Part shown: positions 57,265 through 64,000 of the stretch, piece by piece | Layout of the letters: the number at the start of each line of letters is the position of its first letter | Numbering within the stretch: the first letter of the stretch is position 1 | NCBI GenBank assembly: GCA_015075635.1 | Contig: JABTUA010000002.1 | Location: forward strand, 1,426,001-1,490,000 | Direction: 5' to 3' | DNA from: Polyangiaceae bacterium | GTDB lineage: Bacteria; Myxococcota_A; Polyangia; Polyangiales; Polyangiaceae | Length of the DNA: 64,000 nucleotides | Notes under the pieces: generated by a model | Seen by the model: only the letters and a program-made list of their open reading frames with translations | What the model was told of the DNA's origin: nothing | Database searches by the model: none | Made by a program: the position numbers and the translations under genes

Positions 57265-59234
57265 CAGTCCTTCTTCTTCCCCGGCAGGCGGCCGAAGGTC
57301 TTCATGGCGCGCTCCTGCAGATCGCCGCAGCGCTCGAGGGGCAGCGGGTCTTTCTCCTCCGGATCGGCGGCGACGTCGTAGCAGTGCCAGCCCGTGTCCC
57401 AGGCGCGGGCCTCGAGCTTCATGTTCTCGCGCATGTAGCCCCAGTTCTCGAAGGCGCAGCTCCAGACCCCGGCGCAGTTGGTCATGGCCAGAGCCTCACG
57501 GGTCAGCTCGGGGCGGAGCAGGCTGTGACCGGGCATCTTGGTCTTGTACTTGGCGATGCTCGGCTCGTCCCACAAGCCCATCAGGTCGAGGATGGTGGGC
57601 GCGACGTCCACCTGGAACACGTAGGCGTCCTTCTTGGCCGCGAGGTTCTTCGCCTGCTCCTCCGTCAAGACACCTGGCGGCGCGTCGATCCAGGCGGGCA
57701 CGTGGATCTCCTCGTCGAACACGCTGAAGGTGTGCCCCATCTGGCCGTGCTCGCGGAACGCCTCCCCGTGATCGCTCAGGTACACGACGGCGGTGCGCTG
57801 CCCCGCCTCCGTGGAGCGCAGGTGCTTCAGCATGTTCGCGACGTGCAGGTCCTGCTGGTAGACGGAGTTCTGGTAGTAGTTGAAGAAGTAGGGGTTGTCG
57901 TCGGGGGCCTTGCTGGTGGTCCAAGGCTGGAACGGCAGCGGGCCGTTGCGATCGATGTGATACGGGTAGTGCACGTTCGACAGGTGAACGACGGCGAAGA
58001 ACGGCTCTCTGAGCTCGCCGATCTCCGCGTTCACGCGCTCGGCCAGCAGGTTCTCCGGCGCGCCCATGTCCAGATCCGCGGTGGGGTCGAGATCGGTGGC
58101 GGCGACGAACTTGCTGACCCCGAGGTTCTTCACCCAGAGCCGCGCGTTGCCGAACATCATGTTCTGGCTGGTCCAGTAGGCCGTGTCCCAGCCCGCGGCC
58201 CGCGCGTAGTCGAAGAGCAGCGGCCAGGTGTGGAGCGTCTCCCGGTCCTCGGTGGGCAAGATCCCGGCCCAGAGCACCGCCAGCGAGATGGCGGTGGACG
58301 AGTCGAGCGAGCGCATCTGGTTCAGCCCGAAGCGCTTGGGCAAGAGCTGGTTGGTGGCGCCGGTGCGCATACACTCCGGATCGTATTCGATGCAGGCCGC
58401 GTCGGCGCGCACGCTCTCCAAGATGAGCAGCACCACGTTGCGGGGCGAGTGCGGCTTGGCGGTGAGCTGCTCCACGGGCAGCGAGTCGCGCTGGCGCGGG
58501 CGCAGCTGGTTCGACTGATCCGTGAGCCCGAGCTGCGTGCGGATGAGACCGCCGACGGCGTGCAGGTACAGGACGTCCGGCGTCGCCGCCTGGATGTGAC
58601 GGTGCTGCGTCGGAATGAAGAACGACGCGATCACCAGCACCGGCGCCACGTAGCAGGCCACGATGCTGGGCACGCGGCGCGGTCGGATCACGCGCCGCGC
58701 CAACACCAGCACGGCTACTGCCGCGACCAGCGGCGGCGCCTTCGCCTTCAGGTAGTTGCCGATGTCGGCGAAGAGCTGGTTCATCACGCTGTCCATGAAG
58801 TTCGACGCGAACACGGACACGTCGACGTTCAGGTAGGCGTGGTACTGCGAGTAGAAGTAGGCCTGGCCGCCGAAGGAAAAGGTGATCCCCACGACGAACA
58901 GGGCCGCCGCCAGCCAACGCGCCCAGCCGCTGCGGCGCGAGGCCGCGTAGAGCAGGGTGCCCCAGAGCACCAGGCTCTCGACGACCGCTCCGAAGTAGGT
59001 CCAGCGGTAGTAACCCTGGAAGGTCCCGAGCAGCTCGGCTCGCCGCGAGGCGTCCACGGCCACCACGGCCACGACCGGCGTGAGCAGCAGGAACAGCCCG
59101 ATGGCCTTGCGCGCCCGCCGCATGCGCCGCCGGCGCGCGCGCCATGCGGGCTCCGGCTCGCCCACGACCACGGGAGGCACGCGCCCCACCTGGGCGCGCG
59201 GCTCCTGTTCGACGCTGGCGTCCAGATCCGACAC
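57264..59234 (-). CDS. Membrane phosphotransferase/sulfatase-family enzyme (LtaS/Ept-like)
   Basis: A 656-residue alkaline-phosphatase-superfamily protein. Five membrane helices occupy about residues 44-210, followed by a periplasmic catalytic domain. Metal ligands appear as Glu273 in LLILESVRAD and Asp488/His489 in YLSDHGEAF; the nucleophile position is Thr314 in DSSTAISLAVLW, not a Cys or Ser sulfatase motif, so phosphoglycerol or phosphoethanolamine transfer fits better than sulfate removal. The likely substrate is a lipid or envelope polymer. Coupled to nadA by a one-base overlap. Confidence 0.88.
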   Translation of the reverse strand: MSDLDASVEQEPRAQVGRVPPVVVGEPEPAWRARRRRMRRARKAIGLFLLLTPVVAVVAVDASRRAELLGTFQGYYRWTYFGAVVESLVLWGTLLYAASRRSGWARWLAAALFVVGITFSFGGQAYFYSQYHAYLNVDVSVFASNFMDSVMNQLFADIGNYLKAKAPPLVAAVAVLVLARRVIRPRRVPSIVACYVAPVLVIASFFIPTQHRHIQAATPDVLYLHAVGGLIRTQLGLTDQSNQLRPRQRDSLPVEQLTAKPHSPRNVVLLILESVRADAACIEYDPECMRTGATNQLLPKRFGLNQMRSLDSSTAISLAVLWAGILPTEDRETLHTWPLLFDYARAAGWDTAYWTSQNMMFGNARLWVKNLGVSKFVAATDLDPTADLDMGAPENLLAERVNAEIGELREPFFAVVHLSNVHYPYHIDRNGPLPFQPWTTSKAPDDNPYFFNYYQNSVYQQDLHVANMLKHLRSTEAGQRTAVVYLSDHGEAFREHGQMGHTFSVFDEEIHVPAWIDAPPGVLTEEQAKNLAAKKDAYVFQVDVAPTILDLMGLWDEPSIAKYKTKMPGHSLLRPELTREALAMTNCAGVWSCAFENWGYMRENMKLEARAWDTGWHCYDVAADPEEKDPLPLERCGDLQERAMKTFGRLPGKKKD

Positions 59235-59271
59235 GGCCGCGCATCCTAGCGCAACCGGCGAAAGCGGCGAG

Positions 59272-59290
59272 TCCCGGGGTTTGTCCGGGA
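59272..59290 (-). terminator. Small candidate terminator hairpin
   Basis: TCCCGG (59272) pairs with CCGGGA (59285) around GGTTTGT, immediately beyond the stop of the leftward lipoprotein at 59296. Only 6 bp and no T-tract, so weak. Confidence 0.35.
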
Positions 59291-59295
59291 AATTC

Positions 59296-60048
59296 TCAGG
59301 GCAGCGTCGTCACCACCGCCTCGGCGCAGGAGAGGCCCTCGGCGCACTCGATACGGTAGCCCTCGAGCATCCCGCGCAAGCAGTCGTTGAAGGCCACGAG
59401 CGCCAGCGGCGGCACCGCGGCGGTGAACCCGATGGCGCAGCCGTCCTGGAGCCAGACGGTCACCATTCCTTCCGACCCCAGCCCGCAGCACTTGGCCGCG
59501 TGGCGCAGTCGTCCGTCGAGGAGCTCCTGCATCGTCACCAGCGGCGACACCCCGCAAGGGACCACCCCGGACTCGCCGCAGGTCTTCTGGGTCAACAGCA
59601 CCTTGGCTCCACCGTCGAGCGGGCCGCAGCTCCGCACGCAGAGGTGCGCACGCGCCTGCCAGGTCCCCTCGCAGCGCGCGACGACCACTCCGTCGTCGAA
59701 GGATGCATACTTGCAGTCGAGCCCGAGGTCGGTGCACGGGCTGCCCGCCTTGGGCTCGGTCGCCGGGCAAGCCGACGGATTGACGAGCCCAGCGTCGCAC
59801 CACTGCTCGGCTCCGGCGACGCTCGCGTCCGGCGCCTCGGGCTCGAGCCAGCCACAGAACGGCGGGAAAGGGGCGTCTGGCGTGCCGGCCTCGGGCAGAA
59901 TGAGCCCGCCTCCTGACCCACCGCCGAGCGAGGCGTCGGGGGCCGTGCCCGCGGCGCCGCCCGTCGCCTGTGGGCGCGTCGCTTCCTCCGCCGAACACCC
60001 GCCCGAGAGGACCAGCGCGAGGACTGCGGCGCGCGTGCGAGACGTCAC
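59296..60048 (-). CDS. Cys-rich lipoprotein, unknown function
   Basis: A 250-residue lipoprotein: MTSRTRAAVLALVLSGGC, then a Thr/Ala/Gly linker containing GGGSGGG, then about 170 residues with 15 Cys, for example KAGSPCTDLGLDCKYASF and HAAKCCGLGSEG. The Cys spacing suggests a disulfide-rich globular fold. I recognise no family. It is divergent from the hydrolase gene at 60101 across 52 bp, so the promoters overlap. Confidence 0.68.
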   Translation of the reverse strand: MTSRTRAAVLALVLSGGCSAEEATRPQATGGAAGTAPDASLGGGSGGGLILPEAGTPDAPFPPFCGWLEPEAPDASVAGAEQWCDAGLVNPSACPATEPKAGSPCTDLGLDCKYASFDDGVVVARCEGTWQARAHLCVRSCGPLDGGAKVLLTQKTCGESGVVPCGVSPLVTMQELLDGRLRHAAKCCGLGSEGMVTVWLQDGCAIGFTAAVPPLALVAFNDCLRGMLEGYRIECAEGLSCAEAVVTTLP

Positions 60049-60100
60049 TCAGGAAGCTTACCGCACTCCCCGACGGCCGGCCGGCTGGTATGCTCGCGCC

Positions 60101-62212
60101 ATGAGCTTGCTTCGTTCTCGCGTTCTGGCAGTCGCGCTGTGTCTGTTCGCCTTCGGCTGCGACGACGGCGAGGAGGGGACCGTCGCGATCCCGACCCAGC
60201 CGGAGAGCGCCGTGCCGCTGCTCGGCGCCGACTGCGACCCGATGGTGCCCACGCACTGCGGGCTGCCGTTCCCGTCGAACGTGTACCTGCAAGACGATCC
60301 GAGCGGGACGGGCAAACGCGTGGAGTTCGGTCCCACCACGCTGCCGCCGCGCGCGGACGGCACGCACGCGCCGCCGGAGCTGTTCCACGACCACGACGGC
60401 TTCTCGCCTTCGCAAGCGCCCATGACCCACCTGCCCCGGGCGAAGTGCGCGGCCTGCGCCACGCCCTACAGCATCGAGAAGTCGCTCGAGGCCGATCACC
60501 CCACGGTGCTGCTCGAGGTGCCGACCGGCCGCAAGGTGCCGCACTGGGTCGATCTGGACATGAGCACGGCGAACGATGGCACGGACGACTACCCGGACCA
60601 GCGGCTGACGCTGATCCGGCCGGCCGAGCGCTTGAAGGACGGCACGCGCTACATCGTCGCCATCCGCAACGTCGAGAACCAGGAGGGAGAGCTCATCCCG
60701 CCGAGCAAGGTGTTCGCGGCCATCCGCGACGGCAAGCTCCTGTCGAGCGGAACTCCGGCCGAGAAGTGGAGCGTGTACGCGCGGCGGGATCTCTACAAGG
60801 ACATCTTCTCCGAGCTGGGCAAGGCCGGCGTGGAGAAGCAGGACCTGCAAATCGCCTGGGACTTCACCACGGCGAGCAAGGACAACATCACGCGCCACAT
60901 CGTCTCGATGCGCGACAAGGCGCTGGCCGTGGTCGGCGAGGACGGCCCGACCTTCAAGGTGAAGCAGGTCGAGGAGCTGGCTTCGAGCGAAGATCTGATC
61001 CGACGCATCCACCTGGTGATGACCGTGCCGCTCTACCTGACCAGCGCGGCGGTGAAGTACGACAAGAAGAAGCCGATGGATCGGCTGAACCTGAACGCCC
61101 AAGGCGAGCTCGAGCAGAACGGCACCATGGACTGGGACGTGCTGGTGCTGGTGCCGAAGAGCGTCACCAGCGGCAAGAAGCACGGCCTGCTCCAGAACGG
61201 TCACGGCCTGTTCGGCAGCCGCTTCGAGGGCCAGGGCGGCTACCTGGCGCGCGCCGCGAACCGCAACTCCTGGATCGCCTTCTCGACCAACCTGTTCGGC
61301 TTCGACGGGGACAGCGTACCGCTCGCCTTGGACCTCTTGCTCGGCAACTTCAACGGCATCAAGGGCTTCCCCGAGCGGCAGATCCAGGGGATGGTGAACC
61401 AGCTCCTGGCGATGCGCATGATGATGGGTCGCGTCGCCAAGGAGGGCATCAAAGACGAGGGCGGCACGCTGATCTTGGATCCGGCCTGGATCGACCCGAG
61501 CGTCCGCGGCTACCGCGGCGACAGCCAGGGCGGCATCATGGGTGCCGCCTACATGGCGGTGAGCACCGACGTGACCCGCGGCCTCTTGGGCGAGACCGGT
61601 ATGCCGTACAACCTCCTGCTCAACCGCAGCCTCGACTGGCCCGCCTACGAGATCATGCTGGAGTCGGGCTTCTCCTTCAACGGCGCGTACGCGCAGCTCA
61701 TGCTGGGCGCGGTGCAGATGGTCTGGGATCGAGTGGAGCCCGGCGGCCTCGCGCCGTACATGAGCGACGACCTCCTGCCCGGCACGCCCGCGCACCACGT
61801 GCTCTTGCACATCGCTCGCGGCGACCACCAGGTGACTCCGTTCGGCGCGCACCTGATGGCGCGCGCCATCGGCGCCGTGCAACTCGCGTCCGACGACCCG
61901 GCCGAGCCGGTGTTCGACGACTACTACGGCATCGAGCAGAAGAAGGCCCCGCTGAAGGACCAGTCCGCGCTGATCGAGTACGACTTCGGCCTGAAGCCGC
62001 TGCCGGCCAGCAACGTTCCCGCCAAAGACGGCTGCGATCCCCACGACCGCGTGCGCGACCTCACCCCTTCGTTCGATCAGCAGGACGAGTTCTTCCGCAC
62101 CGGGACCATCGGCTGGTACTGCAAGGGCGCCTGCAACTGCAACGACGCCCTGAGCGCCGACCCCAAGGAAGAGGAGCGTTGCGACGAAACCTACGAGAGC
62201 CAGTGCAAGTGA
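60101..62212 (+). CDS. Large alpha/beta-hydrolase-type lipoprotein
   Basis: A 703-residue exported protein: MSLLRSRVLAVALCLFAFGC gives a lipid anchor. The nucleophile elbow GDSQGGIMGAAYM places the catalytic Ser at about residue 474, and a His in HVLLHIARGDHQVTPFGAH is a candidate for the triad. The N-terminal 350 residues are an extra domain with CAACATP and Asp-rich segments. It resembles large secreted esterases or lipases of myxobacteria. A second hydrolase-like lipoprotein at 25557 has a different fold order. Start ATG 60101 is well placed. Confidence 0.8.
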   Translation: MSLLRSRVLAVALCLFAFGCDDGEEGTVAIPTQPESAVPLLGADCDPMVPTHCGLPFPSNVYLQDDPSGTGKRVEFGPTTLPPRADGTHAPPELFHDHDGFSPSQAPMTHLPRAKCAACATPYSIEKSLEADHPTVLLEVPTGRKVPHWVDLDMSTANDGTDDYPDQRLTLIRPAERLKDGTRYIVAIRNVENQEGELIPPSKVFAAIRDGKLLSSGTPAEKWSVYARRDLYKDIFSELGKAGVEKQDLQIAWDFTTASKDNITRHIVSMRDKALAVVGEDGPTFKVKQVEELASSEDLIRRIHLVMTVPLYLTSAAVKYDKKKPMDRLNLNAQGELEQNGTMDWDVLVLVPKSVTSGKKHGLLQNGHGLFGSRFEGQGGYLARAANRNSWIAFSTNLFGFDGDSVPLALDLLLGNFNGIKGFPERQIQGMVNQLLAMRMMMGRVAKEGIKDEGGTLILDPAWIDPSVRGYRGDSQGGIMGAAYMAVSTDVTRGLLGETGMPYNLLLNRSLDWPAYEIMLESGFSFNGAYAQLMLGAVQMVWDRVEPGGLAPYMSDDLLPGTPAHHVLLHIARGDHQVTPFGAHLMARAIGAVQLASDDPAEPVFDDYYGIEQKKAPLKDQSALIEYDFGLKPLPASNVPAKDGCDPHDRVRDLTPSFDQQDEFFRTGTIGWYCKGACNCNDALSADPKEEERCDETYESQCK

Positions 62213-62297
62213 GCTGAGCCGGCTCTCCGCGCCGAGCATCATTCTCTGGCTCGCGGCGCTCGGCGCCTACGCTCTGTACCTCTCGTACACGGGCCCG

Positions 62298-63479
62298 ATG
62301 CAGCGCAACCCGGACGCGGGCTCGCACCTGGCGTACGTGCGCTTCCTGGCGGAGAAGCAGGCGCTGCCCGGCCCCGGCGACTGCTCCGTGTGCCACCACC
62401 CGCCGCTCTACTACGCGGCGGCCGCGCTGGTGTCTCTCGCCTTCGGCTCCGGGCGCGCGCTGCAGCTCTTGTCGCTGGTCGCGCTGGGCGGTTTCGGCCT
62501 CTTGGCGGCGCGCTGTTTCGCCCGCCTGTTCGCGCGGCCGGCCCAGCAGGCGCTGGCCACGGCGTTGGTGGTGCTCTGGCCGCTCGGCGTGATCGCCTCC
62601 GCCCGCGTCAACAACGACGTGGCGTTCTACCTGGTCGCCGCCGCCTGCTTCTACTTTCTGCTCCGCTGGTGGCAAACGCCCGAGACGCGCTGGCTCGGCC
62701 TCGCCGCGGGCGCGGCCGCGCTCGGCCTGTTCGTGAAAGCGAACGCGCTGGTCTTGGTGCTCTTGGTGCTGGCGGTGGTCCTGCTCCGGACCGCGCGTCG
62801 CGGTGGATCGGGGCGCAGCCAGTGGCTGCTCGCGGGCGCGCTGGTCATGGTGGCCGCGCTCCACGGCTTCTTCCGCGCGGGCGCCGGGGGAGCGCTCTCG
62901 CACCGCGTGCTCGGCACCGCCTACAAGACCGCGCCCGGCGAGCTCGACCCGCGCGGCGCGGGCTACTACACGCGCTTCGAGCCGCGCTCCTTCGTCCGGG
63001 TGCCGTACGCCGAGGCCGCGATCCCCAGAGGCTTGGAGCCCACGTTCTGGAACCACTGGCTCAAGTCCAGCCTGCACGGCACGCGCACCCGGGTGTTCGC
63101 GTTCCTCGCCGCGCCCGAGCCACCCGCGGCGCGCCGCGTCGCCCAGACGCTGAACGCGCTGCTCCTCGCGCTGCTCGCGTTCGGCATCGCAGGCGCTTGG
63201 CTGTCGCGGCGCTTCGCCGGGCCATATCGGGAGCTCCTGGCGGTGTCCGCCGGTGTCTGGGTCGCGGCGGCCGTCGCGTTCCATGCCTTGGTCCCCACGG
63301 GGCACCACGCCGACTTCCGCTTCGTCTTTCCGGTGCTGATCCCGGCGAGCGCGCTCTACGTGGACATCACCTACGGCCTGCGCCGTCGCGGGCTCTGGCT
63401 CTGGCACGCCGGCTATCTGCTGGTCGAGCTGTTCGTCGCGTTCTCGCTGGCGTACGTCTTGGCGTTGCGGGTGAGCTGA
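62298..63479 (+). CDS. GT39-like membrane glycosyltransferase
   Basis: A 393-residue multi-pass membrane protein resembling the ArnT/PMT family, which moves a sugar from a lipid carrier. Near the N-terminus NPDAGSHLAYVRFLAEKQAL and HHPPLYYAAAAL match the first outer loop, and VNNDVAFYLVAAACFYFLLR the second. About eight helices follow. An in-frame segment upstream of the ATG (from 62214) encodes another hydrophobic helix (IILWLAALGAYALYLSYTGP) and lacks ATG, GTG or TTG; the true start is perhaps CTG 62214, right after the hydrolase stop. Without that helix the first membrane pass would be lost. Confidence 0.75.
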   Translation: MQRNPDAGSHLAYVRFLAEKQALPGPGDCSVCHHPPLYYAAAALVSLAFGSGRALQLLSLVALGGFGLLAARCFARLFARPAQQALATALVVLWPLGVIASARVNNDVAFYLVAAACFYFLLRWWQTPETRWLGLAAGAAALGLFVKANALVLVLLVLAVVLLRTARRGGSGRSQWLLAGALVMVAALHGFFRAGAGGALSHRVLGTAYKTAPGELDPRGAGYYTRFEPRSFVRVPYAEAAIPRGLEPTFWNHWLKSSLHGTRTRVFAFLAAPEPPAARRVAQTLNALLLALLAFGIAGAWLSRRFAGPYRELLAVSAGVWVAAAVAFHALVPTGHHADFRFVFPVLIPASALYVDITYGLRRRGLWLWHAGYLLVELFVAFSLAYVLALRVS

Positions 63480-63486
63480 GCCGCCG

Positions 63487-64000
63487 TCACGCAGCTCGGA
63501 GGTCCACGAACGCCGGGTGGCGCTCCAACCCTTGAACGGCGTCGGCGACCCATGGCGGAAGCGCCCCGTAGATCTTTCTCAGCTTCCCGTCCTCGGTGCG
63601 CGCACACAGGCGCGCATCGACGCCGTCCACGGAGTTGTCGTAGATGTACACGCGGTCGGCCAGGCGAATTGCTGCCGAGAGGTTCGCCATCGACTTCCCG
63701 TAGCGGCTGATGATCTTCTCGATGGGGACGGTGTGCCCACCCTGCATCACCCGGCCCGCAACCCGCGCGGCATTGATGCGCGGATCCTCCGTGCCGATGA
63801 AGAACACCCGCACGAAGTAGCCGCTGGACTTGGCTCGCTGCAAGAAGTCGACCTTCTCGGGCGTCGAGAACACCGTCTCGAACGCGATGCCGGACTGTTT
63901 CCTCAGGAGCTCCTCCCGCCGCGCGGTCGTCCATTCAGCGGCCTCGAGCGTTGCGCGGGGAGAATTCCAGTCCCCGAAGCGCGTTTGGGCGATGTCGTCG
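63487..64000 (-). CDS. Zeta-toxin-like ATPase, truncated by the right edge
   Basis: At least 170 residues of a P-loop kinase-like protein. The visible part fits the zeta toxin/UDP-GlcNAc-kinase pattern: EAAEWTTARREELLRKQSGI, FETVFS, AKSSGYFVRVFFIGTEDP, GRVMQGGHTVPIEKIISRYG and VYIYDNS. The Walker A lies beyond 64000. Zeta toxins phosphorylate the peptidoglycan precursor UDP-GlcNAc; free-standing relatives may have other roles. No epsilon-type antitoxin is visible downstream; it may be outside the window. Confidence 0.72.
   Translation of the reverse strand, partial: DDIAQTRFGDWNSPRATLEAAEWTTARREELLRKQSGIAFETVFSTPEKVDFLQRAKSSGYFVRVFFIGTEDPRINAARVAGRVMQGGHTVPIEKIISRYGKSMANLSAAIRLADRVYIYDNSVDGVDARLCARTEDGKLRKIYGALPPWVADAVQGLERHPAFVDLRAA

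Noticed and set aside
59246-62242. A 998-residue minus-strand frame
   Set aside because: It is antisense to the hydrolase lipoprotein, whose signal peptide and GDSQGG motif are on the plus strand.

Overview
The window is a GC-rich, densely coded chromosomal segment that looks like a myxobacterium, most likely of the Polyangia/Sorangium side. The reasons are two large Hanks-type Ser/Thr kinases (one fused to an AAA ATPase and TPRs), many lipoproteins with long Gly/Ser linkers after the lipobox Cys, a PilZ protein, a cysteine-rich 12-repeat lipoprotein of the MXAN_6577-like kind, and a small protein with a MYXO-CTERM-like C-terminal sorting signal. No rRNA, tRNA or CRISPR array was seen. The placement is inferred from gene families only.

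Layout. 1-5.5 kb: a leftward group of an edge-truncated lipoprotein, a coiled-coil/Pro-rich outer-membrane protein and a fused SUMT/uroporphyrinogen-III synthase, then a GYF_2-GAF protein and a small lipoprotein. 5.5-16 kb: a kinase-TPR protein, a small TPR protein, a patatin phospholipase downstream of a 1512-residue kinase-ATPase-TPR protein, and a divergent TPR lipoprotein. 16-25 kb: a VapBC-like toxin-antitoxin pair with an operator-like repeat upstream, PilZ, DnaJ with a HAD hydrolase, a vWA lipoprotein, proC, a membrane protein, an amidase, the cysteine-repeat lipoprotein and a zinc-ribbon protein. 25-32 kb: a second VapBC, a very large esterase-like lipoprotein whose catalytic halves are in reversed order, and a 1067-residue lipoprotein with BNR-like motifs. 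32-34.6 kb: asd and thyX, overlapping; thyX is interrupted by an intein exactly in its signature motif. 34.7-37.8 kb: three consecutive Gly-linker lipoproteins (CAP, vWA, unknown). 37.9-41.5 kb: a DEAD-box helicase, a coiled-coil protein and a cytochrome c/cytochrome c/rhodanese fusion.

41.5-48.7 kb is the most system-like part. A ketoacyl-ACP synthase is divergent from five translationally coupled genes: fatty-acyl-AMP ligase, NAD-dependent reductase/epimerase, acyl carrier protein, acyl-CoA dehydrogenase and a cobalamin-binding-type radical SAM enzyme. The order suggests that a fatty acid is activated as acyl-AMP, loaded on the dedicated ACP, extended or condensed, reduced, desaturated and then modified by radical chemistry. 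The product cannot be named from sequence.

The 3' end of the radical SAM gene is repeated 1.3 kb downstream, on the other side of a broken IS91-type transposase. The two 74-bp copies differ at only three bases, all synonymous. The remainder holds a reductase of the RibD/DHFR fold, a membrane/Sel1-like protein with a MYXO-CTERM-like partner, a GST-like protein, a heme-binding c-type lipoprotein, nadA coupled to an alkaline-phosphatase-superfamily membrane transferase, a GDSQGG hydrolase lipoprotein, a GT39-like membrane glycosyltransferase and an edge-truncated zeta-toxin-like ATPase.
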